DNA of 64,000 bases from Candidatus Obscuribacterales bacterium. Its GTDB lineage: Bacteria; Cyanobacteriota; Vampirovibrionia; Obscuribacterales; Obscuribacteraceae. The stretch spans positions 48,299-112,298 of the forward strand of contig JAIELX010000015.1 in NCBI GenBank assembly GCA_019752635.1, read 5' to 3'. Of this stretch, positions 1 to 7,776 are shown in pieces. The notes under the pieces were generated by a model. The model saw only the letters and a program-made list of their open reading frames with translations, made no database searches and was not told the origin of the DNA. The position numbers and the translations under genes were made by a program. Numbering within the stretch: the stretch's first letter is position 1; every line of letters starts with the position of its first letter.

Positions 1-636
1 GGCATTGACTCAACTGCTCCGCTAACTGCAGATCGCAGTACCAAAGCGCTGTCGGAGTCTGCGCACGAGCAGTCTAATCAGTGGGTCTCGTCGCAAATCA
101 TTACCGGAAAACTTGCCAGGGGAGTACGCGTTGCACCGGCGTTCGGTGAGGCTATTGGTACAGATGGAAAGCAGCGCGGTGCCAGATACTCTTTGATAAC
201 AGTAGACGAATCAAGAGATCCTACTCTTAGAGCAATAATGAAAGACGCCGAGGCGCGGTTCTCCGGTTTGAGCGGAGACAAGCGGTTGCAGGCGGAAGAG
301 TTGGCTCGCTATGTTCGGCGTATCTGCAATCCGGACAATGAGGGACCATCTATTGAACGTCGCGGCGAGTTAGCGCTGGCGTCCAAGCCGGGGCAAGCGG
401 TTCCCGTCGGTGAGTTCATCAGGACCAACTCGGCGTTGTGTGTGCAATCCGGCTTGCTCTATGCGAAGCTTGCCAATGCACACGGCATCGCGACCACGCT
501 TCGCGGTGCCATGACACCGTCCGGTATGCATGCTGCACCGGAGTCCTTGATCGGCAAGGAGTGGCTTACTTTCGACAGTGCTCGGGCTGTCTATGGTGCA
601 CCGTCTGCCCCTGTGGGGCACCGTCGCCGTCGATAA
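1..636 (+). CDS. C-terminal part of a protein with transglutaminase-like Cys-His-Asp spacing (5' end outside window)
   Basis: The frame is open from the first base, so this is the 3' end (about 211 codons) of a longer gene; the TTG at 193 is unlikely to be its start. Near the C-terminus a Cys (in SALCVQSGLLYAKLANAHGI) sits on a helix-like segment, followed about 37 residues later by His (GMHAAP) and then Asp (LTFDSA). That order and spacing resemble the Cys-His-Asp triad of transglutaminase-like/papain-fold proteins, in which the Cys begins a helix. The last residues, GHRRRR, are very basic. The fold call is inference from the motif alone; the gene could equally be an uncharacterised lineage-specific protein. 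No other gene lies near it on this strand. Confidence 0.55.
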   Translation, partial: GIDSTAPLTADRSTKALSESAHEQSNQWVSSQIITGKLARGVRVAPAFGEAIGTDGKQRGARYSLITVDESRDPTLRAIMKDAEARFSGLSGDKRLQAEELARYVRRICNPDNEGPSIERRGELALASKPGQAVPVGEFIRTNSALCVQSGLLYAKLANAHGIATTLRGAMTPSGMHAAPESLIGKEWLTFDSARAVYGAPSAPVGHRRRR

Positions 637-1355
637 CGCGGGGCTTTGTAGGGAAGTCGTAGGTAGTTCGTCGCTGTGCCGACCGGTTGCGTGTAGGCCT
701 CTGACCGACGAAATGGACTTCTCGCGACTCTGAGGCGTAATGTAGTGACCGTTAACGAATCTCAGAGCTGTAAGGAGAGTGTCCTCTATTCTGGTCGGTA
801 ACACTTCTTTACAATCTGGAGAGGGATTCTTCTTCCAGCTTTGAGAGAACCCTACAAGCGGCATTTTCGAGTTGCCGTTCCTCTGATGACCGTTGGAGTC
901 TGGCTTTTGCGGTTTGCGATATCTCAACTGGAAGTGACATGGATTCGCCCCTGGTTCAAGGCTTGCTGTTGAAGAACGTTTGCGACACCTTACAAATGCT
1001 GCCTGAGAAGTCAGACCGCTTCTTGACGCTTCGAAAGCAATTGACCATAGGGGTTTACCGGTATAAGGCGTGGCTTTGGAAACGCGCGCCGTAATCGCTG
1101 AAAGGGCGCTGGGTTGCTGGACTACATGAAAAGATTAAAGGATTTTAATACTGCTTGGCAACCCCCTAACTTTTCCAATTTTATTGTTTACCTTTTCACG
1201 GGAAAGATAACACAAGGGCAAATTGAATAGCGGCAGTGATTTAAGAACGAGCGCGTTCTCTCTCTTAACTCGCCAGTTACCAGGATCGTCTCACCAGATG
1301 CATCCGTAACCACGGTACAAACTTACTAGTTGATTGAAATGGAGTGTTAGGTACT
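637..1355. other. Long non-coding stretch between the first two genes
   Basis: No convincing complete gene is seen. It holds a coding-like frame at 774-1094 (listed separately) and a distant inverted repeat, GGGTTGC at 1111-1117 against GCAACCC at 1158-1164, which could form an RNA stem with a 40-base loop. The last 100 bases are likely to carry the promoter of the TadG-like gene, but I cannot point to clear -35/-10 boxes. Confidence 0.5.
774..1094 (+). pseudogene. Coding-like fragment without a proper start
   Basis: One frame is open for 106 codons up to the TAA at 1092-1094. It reads as plausible protein, for example SFERTLQAAFSSCRSSDD and later LRKQLTIGVYRYKAWLWKRA. No ATG, GTG or TTG occurs in frame before the ATG at 939, which would leave only 51 residues behind a weak GGAAG. 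An AAGGAG at 772-777 lies in front of the frame but no start codon in this frame follows it. It may be a decayed gene that lost its 5' end, or a small gene starting at 939. I do not recognise a family. Confidence 0.25.
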
Positions 1356-2780
1356 ATGACAAACCCCAAGAAAGTGAGTCGAAGTTTGTCTTCTCATCGC
1401 AACGACACTGGTTCGATGGGCGTTCTCATCTGCTGCGGTGTTCTCGTTTCAATTATCGGTATAGGTGCATTCGCTGCCGACATCAGCCACCACACCGCGG
1501 TACGCACGGAATTGCAGAGTGCGGCCGATGCTGCCGCCATAGCAGGTGCCAAGGCTCTGGTAAATCCTGAGACCGCAACGATGGCTGAGGAACAGGCACT
1601 GAGTGTTGCCAGTGCGAACAACGCGGATGGTAAGCCGGTCACCAATGATGATGGCGGACAGGTTGAAGTAGAGATCACTGAGGCCGCTGATCCTGGTGAA
1701 ATTGCGGCGTGCCAGGTAACTGCGCGTCGAACAATCAATAACTGGTTGGCTACTATTATCGGAAGACCGACGGATGTAATTGCAGTGACTTCGAAGGCTG
1801 CTGCTTCAGCCACTGTTGATACCATCGATGCCGGAATCTTGTTCCCGCTGGCTGTCAGCATTGATGCCGTACCCACCAAAGGACGTTCGAGCGACACCTT
1901 AGCATCGAGCGTCTATGGCACCAGCCCCAACGACAAGCTCAATGTTAACAACGCCGGAAACACTTTGCTTGCGCGAGGAGCATCGGTAGGAATCGCGAAG
2001 ATTGCTCCGACATTATCCGTAGCCTCTCTGGTTACGTGCATGTTTGTCAGCGATGCTTTTGCTAAGAAGGATGATGCTGCCGCAGCTACCACAACAACGA
2101 CCACGTCGAATGGCAACGGAAACGGTAATGGCAATGGTAATGGCAATGGTAACGGCTCAGGGACAACTACCGGCGGGACAACTACCGGTAGCACCGGTGG
2201 CGGTTCTTCATCGTCTAATGACGTCACCTACCCGCCCCTCAAGAATTTGAAGGTTGGCGACACCTTGCGCCTTGTGATCAACTCGGACAAAGTCGACAAC
2301 GCAGGCTGGACCTCCTTCACTGAGAAGGAAACCAATGCCAACTGGTTGCATTCAGTTGTCGATATCGCTCTAGATCTCGCGCCGCCGAACGATAACTATA
2401 AAATTCCGTCTTGCACCATCGGACAACCGATCTACCTTACCAATGGTGTCAAAGGCTTCAAGGATTTCGCTACGGATCCTGCGAAACTAAATGCTCTGAA
2501 AGCTCAAGACGTGCTGTATCTCCCCGTTGTTGAGGGAGATAAGTTCAATCAATCTCGTCCATTGATCGGCTGGGTAGCGGTGAAGATCAACGCTGTTTAT
2601 ATCAACAATCAAAAAGGTACGGTTCAAGAATTCGAATCCACCATTTTGAAAGCACCGGTGCGCGGTAAGAAAGGCGATATTCCGCCTGTTCCATCCGGCG
2701 ACGCTCAGTCGCAAACTACGCTTGAAGCAATTTCGCCTTCAGCGGTCAGATTGGTGACCATGCAACAGCCGCAATCGTAA
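1356..2780 (+). CDS. TadE/TadG-like pilus-assembly-associated protein with Asn-Gly repeat
   Basis: The N-terminus carries one membrane segment (about residues 22-42, GVLICCGVLVSIIGIGAF). It is followed by AADISHHTAVRTELQSAADA and AAAIAGAKAL, the hallmark of the Tad domain found at the start of TadG and related Flp-pilus minor pilins and exported proteins. The protein is therefore probably anchored with most of its 474 residues outside the cytoplasm. Eight Asn-Gly pairs and a Gly/Thr/Ser-rich linker (about residues 252-290) separate the Tad part from a C-terminal domain of unknown fold. The ATG at 1356 is preferred over the GTG four codons upstream because GGAG at 1341-1344 overlaps that GTG. 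No other tad/flp gene is in the window, so a role in a pilus is uncertain; a surface adhesin role is equally possible. Confidence 0.7.
   Translation: MTNPKKVSRSLSSHRNDTGSMGVLICCGVLVSIIGIGAFAADISHHTAVRTELQSAADAAAIAGAKALVNPETATMAEEQALSVASANNADGKPVTNDDGGQVEVEITEAADPGEIAACQVTARRTINNWLATIIGRPTDVIAVTSKAAASATVDTIDAGILFPLAVSIDAVPTKGRSSDTLASSVYGTSPNDKLNVNNAGNTLLARGASVGIAKIAPTLSVASLVTCMFVSDAFAKKDDAAAATTTTTTSNGNGNGNGNGNGNGNGSGTTTGGTTTGSTGGGSSSSNDVTYPPLKNLKVGDTLRLVINSDKVDNAGWTSFTEKETNANWLHSVVDIALDLAPPNDNYKIPSCTIGQPIYLTNGVKGFKDFATDPAKLNALKAQDVLYLPVVEGDKFNQSRPLIGWVAVKINAVYINNQKGTVQEFESTILKAPVRGKKGDIPPVPSGDAQSQTTLEAISPSAVRLVTMQQPQS
2109..2156 (+). repeat. Asn-Gly dipeptide-coding tandem repeat
   Basis: Eight consecutive AAY-GGN codon pairs encode (Asn-Gly)8 inside the TadG-like gene, with synonymous variation (AAT/AAC, GGC/GGT/GGA). 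The 6-bp period makes it prone to slippage in whole repeat units, which would change linker length without a frameshift. Confidence 0.85.
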
Positions 2781-2814
2781 TGCTGGGAGCGACGACAACT
2801 CGTTCGATTCAAAG

Positions 2815-2847
2815 CGAAAGGGTGCCGGCCAAGCCGACACCCTTTCG
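2815..2847. terminator. Bidirectional hairpin terminator between convergent genes
   Basis: CGAAAGGGTGCCGG at 2815-2828 pairs with CCGACACCCTTTCG at 2834-2847 (14 bp, one G-U, short loop). It lies between the convergent TadG-like and isocitrate lyase genes and can serve both. The T-tract on the plus side is short. Confidence 0.7.
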
Positions 2848-2876
2848 TTATGTCTGAACCATCGGTTTTGGTGCTC

Positions 2877-4181
2877 TTAACGCGAGTGTGCCAACTTCTT
2901 GTTGAACTGTTCCTGTTCCGTGGAACCTTCAAGGGCTTGCGTGGATGCTGTTCCGCCCGAGACAGCCATTAGCACTTTGTCGAAGTAACCGGTGCCAACT
3001 TCGCGTTGATGACGAACCGCCGTGTAGCCACGGTCTTGAAGAGCGAATTCTTCCTCTTGCAGGCGTACATAGGCCGGCATTCCTTCGCGGGCATATTCGT
3101 GAGCCAGTTGGAAAGCACTGAGATTGGTGGCATGCCACCCTGCCAGGGTGATGAATTGATACTTGAATCCAAGCTCTCCCAGCTTTTGGTTGAACACGGC
3201 AATTGTCTTGTCGTCCAAATGCTGTTTCCAGTTGAATGAAGGAGAGCAATTGTACGCAAGCAGCTTGCCCGGGAACTTCTCGTGTACTGCCGCTGCGAAT
3301 TCCTTCGCTTCGCCCAGGTCCGGCTTGGAACTTTCGAACCACAGCAAGTCTGCATACGGTGCGTAAGCCAATGCGCGAGCAACAACCGGCTCCAGACCCT
3401 TCTTAACATGGAAGTAGCCTTCCGGTGTTCTCTTTCCGTTGATAAATGGGTGGTCGGCAGGATCGATATCAGACATCAGCAATGTTGCATCGAGCGCGTC
3501 GGTGCGTGCTACCAGAATTGTCGGGACGTCAAGCACGTCTGCGGCTAAGCGAGCGCCGCACAATGTGCGGATGAACTGAGCTGTCGGAACCAATACTTTT
3601 CCGCCAAGGTGCCCGCACTTCTTTTCCGAAGCGAGCTGGTCCTCAAAGTGAACGCCGCTTGCACCTGCTTCAATCATGCTTTTCATCAATTCGAAAGCGT
3701 GAACTGGTCCGCCAAATCCGGCTTCTGCATCGGCCATGATCGGCGCGTACCAATATTTATCGCTAGTGCCTTCGCTGACATCCACTTGATCTGCGCGCAT
3801 CAAAGCATTGTTCAGGCGCTTCACCAGCTCAGGCACGCTGTTTGAAGGATACAGACTTTGATCCGGATAGGTGTGCTTAGCCGCGTTCGCGTCAGCAGCT
3901 ACTTGCCAGCCGCTGAGGTAGATTGACTTGAGACCGGCTCGAACCATCTGAACAGCTTGTGATCCGTTCATTGCGCCTAGCGCTGTTATGTGCGGCTCTG
4001 TATGAAGCAATTCCCAAAGACGGTCGGCTCCTGCTCTGGCTAGCGTATGCTCCACCTTAATTGATGGACGCAAGCGCAACACATCTTCTGCCGTGTAAGT
4101 TCTTTTGATTCCCTTCCACCGTGCATCCTTTTCCCAATTGGCAGTAATGGTGTTCGACAAGTCGGAATTAGTTGAACGCAT
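2877..4181 (-). CDS. aceA: Isocitrate lyase
   Basis: Cleaves isocitrate to glyoxylate and succinate in the cytosol, the first step of the glyoxylate shunt, allowing growth on acetate or fatty acids. At 434 residues it has the typical bacterial length. The signature [12 protein letters not shown] carries the catalytic Cys (residue 189), and [18 protein letters not shown] and NCSPSFNW are the expected substrate and Mg2+ binding blocks. The ATG at 4181 follows GAGG at a suitable distance. No malate synthase lies next to it, so the partner enzyme must be elsewhere. It is transcribed alone, convergent with the TadG-like gene and divergent from the next gene. Identification is secure. Confidence 0.97.
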   Translation of the reverse strand: MRSTNSDLSNTITANWEKDARWKGIKRTYTAEDVLRLRPSIKVEHTLARAGADRLWELLHTEPHITALGAMNGSQAVQMVRAGLKSIYLSGWQVAADANAAKHTYPDQSLYPSNSVPELVKRLNNALMRADQVDVSEGTSDKYWYAPIMADAEAGFGGPVHAFELMKSMIEAGASGVHFEDQLASEKKCGHLGGKVLVPTAQFIRTLCGARLAADVLDVPTILVARTDALDATLLMSDIDPADHPFINGKRTPEGYFHVKKGLEPVVARALAYAPYADLLWFESSKPDLGEAKEFAAAVHEKFPGKLLAYNCSPSFNWKQHLDDKTIAVFNQKLGELGFKYQFITLAGWHATNLSAFQLAHEYAREGMPAYVRLQEEEFALQDRGYTAVRHQREVGTGYFDKVLMAVSGGTASTQALEGSTEQEQFNKKLAHSR

Positions 4182-4498
4182 TAGCGTATGACCTCACTTT
4201 TTTCTGATACAAGGTTTCCGGGAATCCGCTGAGTGAGTATATTCAACGATTCTTCCCGCCCTGGAAACTTCACGAGTTTTTTTAATATGGAGCGCGTGAG
4301 TTCGGAAACAATAAAGCGTTCTGTCGGTGATAATGAGCGAGCGGCTTTCTGCGGCGGCTGTAGGCGTTTCTATCAGTTTGTGCCGAAGTAGCGATTAAGA
4401 CCCGTTAATTAATGCCTTAAGTCGTATACCTGGATGCAAGTGGGGGAGTTGCATATACTTCTTATCGCTACCAGAGACGTTCAGCCGGGTTGTGGACT
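4182..4498. other. Divergent intergenic region upstream of aceA
   Basis: About 317 bases between aceA (minus) and the membrane-protein gene (plus). It must hold the aceA promoter and probably one for the right-hand gene. I see no clean palindrome or strong -35/-10 pair, and no ORF. Confidence 0.4.
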
Positions 4499-5611
4499 AT
4501 GGTTTCGACGTTTACAAACAATCGCGTCAGCAATGCACCTGCCAAAGTGTGGTTTTTCAACGCGCCGGTTGATCTCCTTGTTTGTTGTGGCGGACTATTG
4601 TGGTTTGTAGTTGCAATTCACTCGCTAGTTTCCTTTCCGAACCACAGAGAGCCCATGCTCTTTTCGCCGGAGGCTTCGCCTGGTGAAAAAGCACTGTACT
4701 ACGCACTCTACACTTGTGCCTTTCTTGTCAGTTATCCCCATAACTTGGCGTCCGTCGTTAGAGTTTACGGTTCGAAGGCATCGTTTAAGAAGTACCAGTT
4801 CTGCGGCATCATCGTTCCTGTCCTGACCGCAGTGTTATTGGTTGGCGCAGTGATGCAGCCGGCGCTCATTCCCTGGTATGCCCGCGTGACGGTGATCTGG
4901 AATATCCAGCATTGGGTAGCTCAATGCTATGGGCTGGGTCTTCTGTACTGTGCTCGCGCTAACTTCGGATTGAGTCCGGTAGAGAAGAAACTGTTGTGGA
5001 TTTCGTGCCAGGTGCTAATACTTTGGGCGGCCGTCAAGGTTTTGGCATTCCCCGAGACACAAGCAGCGCAGATCGCCGGTATACCGATTACGCCAATCGC
5101 CTTTGTATCTGCCGACTTTTTTCAGGGGACCGAACGGGTTTGCCTTGGAGTCTGGGGGGCTATTGCTGCTTTTTTGACTTACGGTTGGGCAAAGGCTAAA
5201 CGAATCCCGCCTTTGCCGGTTGTGGCATTGTTTGCCACCATCTTTAGAATCACAATGATGTCGTTCAAGGGCAATGTGGATCTTTGGCTTTTCGGCTTGC
5301 CGCTGTTCCATGCTCTGCAGTATCTGGTTCTGACCAGCAGGTATCATGCCAAGGAAAAGGGGATAGTCGAGACTCCAGAGACTCCCTACTGGAAGGTGAT
5401 GTTTTCCGCGAAGGAAATGCGAAACTATTACGGTGGGCTAGTTGCAAGCGCAGCCGCTCTTTATCTTGGTTTGCCTCTGCTGCTTCGAGGGGTTGGATTG
5501 CCAACGGAGAATGCAACCGCGCTCACTTTTCTCCTGTTGAATTTTCAACATATCCTGACCGATGCGTTTATCTGGCGGCTCAGGGACCCGGCAGTCAGAA
5601 GCAATTTGTAG
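4499..5611 (+). CDS. Polytopic membrane protein of unknown function
   Basis: A protein of about 370 residues, mostly hydrophobic, with roughly eight likely membrane helices. Histidines sit inside or next to these helices (SYPHNLASVVRVYG, WNIQHWVAQCYG, LFHALQYL, NFQHILTDAFIWRLRDPAVR). The last motif, an aromatic/His-x3-Asp-x-hydrophobic-Trp-Arg-Leu-Arg pattern, looks conserved in style and suggests an enzymatic or metal-binding membrane protein rather than a simple transporter. I do not recognise the family. The longest frame begins at TTG 4490; ATG 4499 is chosen, although neither has a good Shine-Dalgarno sequence. It ends about 100 bases before arsR, but the arsR promoter lies in between, so it is probably a separate unit. 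Confidence 0.75.
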   Translation: MVSTFTNNRVSNAPAKVWFFNAPVDLLVCCGGLLWFVVAIHSLVSFPNHREPMLFSPEASPGEKALYYALYTCAFLVSYPHNLASVVRVYGSKASFKKYQFCGIIVPVLTAVLLVGAVMQPALIPWYARVTVIWNIQHWVAQCYGLGLLYCARANFGLSPVEKKLLWISCQVLILWAAVKVLAFPETQAAQIAGIPITPIAFVSADFFQGTERVCLGVWGAIAAFLTYGWAKAKRIPPLPVVALFATIFRITMMSFKGNVDLWLFGLPLFHALQYLVLTSRYHAKEKGIVETPETPYWKVMFSAKEMRNYYGGLVASAAALYLGLPLLLRGVGLPTENATALTFLLLNFQHILTDAFIWRLRDPAVRSNL

Positions 5612-5678
5612 CGCGATCTCCATCTGCCCCGTGCGAGCGGGCTTTCAGCATTCGCACGTGAACGCTCGTGCACATCGC

Positions 5679-5707
5679 TTGACCCTTTTGTGTAAGTTCG
5701 ATATTAT
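5679..5707 (+). promoter_or_regulatory. Promoter of the ars operon
   Basis: TTGACC (5679-5684) and TATTAT (5702-5707) are separated by exactly 17 bases. Transcription should start around 5713-5715, at or within a base or two of the arsR ATG (5715). ArsR repressors usually bind overlapping the promoter; a poor dyad (TTCG...GGAA, 5697-5712) covers the -10 but is too weak to call an operator. Confidence 0.7.
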
Positions 5708-5714
5708 TGGAAAT

Positions 5715-6014
5715 ATGAAAAGTAGCGATGCGGTCAAGGCTCTAGGGGCTTTGGCTCAGGAATCTCGATTGGACGTTTTTAGGCTGCTGGTCAGAAAGGG
5801 CGCGGCAGGAATGGCGGCGGGAGAGCTGAGCGAGCATTTCGGTTTGCCACCAGCAACGATGTCATTTCACTTAAAAGAACTGACCAGCGCGGGGCTACTA
5901 ACATCGAGACGGGAAAGTCGTTCAATCATTTATTCAGCTAATTATGCTCACATGCAAACACTGATTGGCTTCCTGCTCGAGAATTGCTGCGTAGACAACG
6001 GAGGCAAATGCTAA
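5715..6014 (+). CDS. arsR: ArsR-family arsenic-responsive repressor
   Basis: A 99-residue winged-helix repressor. The recognition region reads LSEHFGLPPATMSFHLKELTSAGLL, followed by the wing (SRRESRSIIYSA), as in the ArsR/SmtB family. The usual ELCVCDL metal site in the DNA-reading helix is absent. Instead three Cys lie at the C-terminus (C91, C92, C99 in NCCVDNGGKC), as in the Acidithiobacillus-type ArsR, whose As(III) site is also C-terminal. The frame extends upstream to 5562, but the ATG at 5715 matches the family start and lies just after the promoter. It is the first gene of the operon and is likely to repress it until As(III) binds. No good Shine-Dalgarno sequence precedes it, consistent with leaderless translation. 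Confidence 0.92.
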   Translation: MKSSDAVKALGALAQESRLDVFRLLVRKGAAGMAAGELSEHFGLPPATMSFHLKELTSAGLLTSRRESRSIIYSANYAHMQTLIGFLLENCCVDNGGKC

Positions 6015-6481
6015 TGAAAAGATTTCACGTACACATGGCGGTGGCAGATTTGGAGCAGTCAATTCAGTTCTATTCGACTTTCTTCGATTCGCCTCCAGCC
6101 GTCAAGAAAGATGACTATGCGAAATGGATGCTGGACGATCCGCGCATCAACTTTGCTATTTCAACCCGAGGTCGTGAGCCCGGATTGGACCATCTAGGCA
6201 TTCAAGTTGAAGACCCCGCAGATCTGCAAGAGATTTCGCAACGTCTGAAGGCAGCTCAGCAACCAATTCTGGAACAAGAACAAACAACGTGCTGCTATGC
6301 GCAGGCGGACAAAACCTGGGTGCATGACCCGCAAGGTATTGCCTGGGAGTCGTTTTATACGACCGGTGCCGCTACCACATACGGCGAAGACGTCGACCTG
6401 CAAAGGCAAAACAAATCGGCTTGCTGCGCACCTGAGATGGAAAGTGTGTCCGTGCAGATTGGAAAGAAGTGCAGCAGTTGA
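6014..6481 (+). CDS. arsI: ArsI/CadI-family glyoxalase-fold protein (C-As lyase-like)
   Basis: A vicinal-oxygen-chelate protein of 155 residues. ArsI enzymes are Fe(II)-dependent lyases that split the C-As bond of trivalent methyl- and aryl-arsenicals; CadI-type relatives are metal-induced. Residues matching the ArsI site are visible: H5 (KRFHVHMAV), H60 (GLDHLGIQ), the Cys pair C93-C94 (TTCCYAQADK) and E112 (IAWESF). A further Cys pair and a lone Cys lie near the C-terminus (SACCAPE, KKCSS). ATG 6014 overlaps the arsR stop (TAATG) and has GGAGG at 6000-6004, nine bases upstream, better than ATG 6008. Translation is probably coupled to arsR. The family is certain; methylarsenical activity is inferred from the residues. 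Confidence 0.9.
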   Translation: MKRFHVHMAVADLEQSIQFYSTFFDSPPAVKKDDYAKWMLDDPRINFAISTRGREPGLDHLGIQVEDPADLQEISQRLKAAQQPILEQEQTTCCYAQADKTWVHDPQGIAWESFYTTGAATTYGEDVDLQRQNKSACCAPEMESVSVQIGKKCSS

Positions 6482-6538
6482 GCCGCAGCTTATTGCAGAT
6501 TGTCTTGGTACCACAAGCGTCTCAATAAAGAGAGGCAA

Positions 6539-6753
6539 AGCAACAAATTTTCCAACAAGAGAAAAACGACCTGTTGCTACGCGCAGTCAGACAAGACCCG
6601 GGTGCATGATCCACAAGGAATAGCCCGGGAATCCTTCTTCACGATTGGAAAAGCGACACGGCGAAGGTGCAATTAGTGCGCGAGAACAAAGCTGCCTGTT
6701 GCGCTCCAGAAGTAGCACCAATACAACTCACCAAAAAGGAGCGTAGCAATTGA
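6539..6753 (+). pseudogene. Remnant of a second arsI (3' part only, frameshifted)
   Basis: The sequence repeats the last third of arsI. Codons from 6572 read CCYAQSDKTRVHDPQGIARE and then SFFTIGKAT, against CCYAQADKTWVHDPQGIAWE in the intact gene. After a frameshift near 6660 the tail continues as VRENKAACCAPEVAPIQL, again matching the C-terminal Cys pair, and ends at the TGA at 6751-6753. The 5' two thirds are missing. The copies differ at many positions, so this is not a recent duplication; it may be what is left of a paralogue or of recombination between two ars operons. Its end overlaps the arsC TTG start, suggesting the intact ancestor was coupled to arsC. Confidence 0.8.
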
Positions 6754-7142
6754 AGGTCTTATTTATATGCGTGGAGAACAGTTGTCGCAGTCAGATCGCA
6801 GAAGGATTTGCCAGACAACTGGGTCTTGATGCCGAAAGCGCCGGGGTCAAAGCTGGGTCCGGTGTCAACCCTGGCGCGCTCAAAGTCATGGCAGAAATCG
6901 GCATAGACATTTCAGCGCAGTTCTCAAAAGCAATCGACCAGGAAAAGCTGACTAAATATGATGCCGTGATTTCGATGTGCTCAGTCAAGACCGCCGATTT
7001 TTGCCCGTCGACTTTTATAGGCACTCAGGCTAATTGGAACATTGAAGACCCGAAAGGACAAGAGCTTGAAGTCTTTCGACGTGTGCGTGATGAGATCAAA
7101 TCCAAGGTAGAAGAACTAGCTAAAGCAGAAGTGGCGAGATAG
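6750..7142 (+). CDS. arsC: Arsenate reductase, LMW-phosphatase (thioredoxin-linked) type
   Basis: Reduces arsenate to arsenite for export by Acr3. The N-terminal loop CVENSCRSQIAEG has the Cys-x5-Arg pattern of low-molecular-weight phosphatase folds, with C7 the likely nucleophile; C12 lies inside the loop. C77 and C85 (SMCSVKTADFCPS) occupy the place of the resolving pair in the pI258-type enzyme, though spaced eight rather than seven apart. NWNIEDPKG is the expected general-acid loop. At 130 residues its length is normal. The start is TTG with AGGAG 9 bases upstream; no closer ATG fits. The gap to the next gene is 25 bases. Confidence 0.93.
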   Translation: MKVLFICVENSCRSQIAEGFARQLGLDAESAGVKAGSGVNPGALKVMAEIGIDISAQFSKAIDQEKLTKYDAVISMCSVKTADFCPSTFIGTQANWNIEDPKGQELEVFRRVRDEIKSKVEELAKAEVAR

Positions 7143-7167
7143 AAAATGCCCAAAGGAGGCACGTATC

Positions 7168-7776
7168 ATGAGCAACAAAGCTAGCATGTTCCCAAGGTTC
7201 TTACTGCCGCTTGGAGTTTTTGTCCTGGCTTTTGCCGGGCATTTTGTCTGGTTCGCACTTTCAGGTGGCGCTTCCTCCGGGGCCGAGGGCGGATGTGGCA
7301 GCGGCTGTGGAACATCCTGCGCTCCAGCTCCAACTCCGGCGATCAGCAGTCAATACATTGATTCTCAAAGTTATTTCTTAGGCTATTCCATTGCCTTGCC
7401 GCTGTCTTTTGCATCAATCGCAATAAGGAAGTTCATTGAGAATCGCTCGCAATCGGCAAAAGGAGCGGCGATCGGCGGCATAAGTTTTTCTACTTTCCTT
7501 GGATTTGCCGGATGTTTCATGACTGGATGCTGCGGTTCTCCGATGTTAGGAGTGTATGTCAGCTTGCTGGGCGCAGGCTTCTTGCCTTTCGCTAAGCCAT
7601 TTGTAGCAGTTCTAACTACCCTGTCAATTGCAGCGTCGTTCTGGTGGCTCAATAGATCTGCCTCAAAACAAGCCTGCTCGACTGATGATACTTCGACTTC
7701 ATGCTGCGGTCCCGCTACCCAGTGCGGCCCAACGCCTGTAATTATAACTAAAGTCTCCGAGGCAGAATCGCCATGA
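7168..7776 (+). CDS. Cys-rich membrane protein of the ars operon, unknown function
   Basis: A 202-residue protein with an N-terminal membrane segment (residues 10-32) and probably three or four more (about 66-85, 100-115, 122-140, 145-160). Cysteines cluster in three places. GGCGSGCGTSC lies after the first helix, GCFMTGCCGSP between helices, and a C-terminal tail carries CSTDDTSTSCCGPATQC. Cys clusters of this type suit soft-metal thiol binding such as As(III) or Sb(III). It has an excellent AAAGGAGG 8 bases before its ATG, and its stop overlaps the acr3 start (ATGA), so it is co-translated with the exporter. It might deliver arsenite to Acr3 or carry another arsenic species. I do not recognise a family, so the function is open. 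Confidence 0.8.
   Translation: MSNKASMFPRFLLPLGVFVLAFAGHFVWFALSGGASSGAEGGCGSGCGTSCAPAPTPAISSQYIDSQSYFLGYSIALPLSFASIAIRKFIENRSQSAKGAAIGGISFSTFLGFAGCFMTGCCGSPMLGVYVSLLGAGFLPFAKPFVAVLTTLSIAASFWWLNRSASKQACSTDDTSTSCCGPATQCGPTPVIITKVSEAESP

Noticed and set aside
5562..5714. 51-codon N-terminal extension of arsR
   Set aside because: It overlaps the upstream gene and contains the promoter; ArsR proteins begin at the MKSSDAV-like segment.
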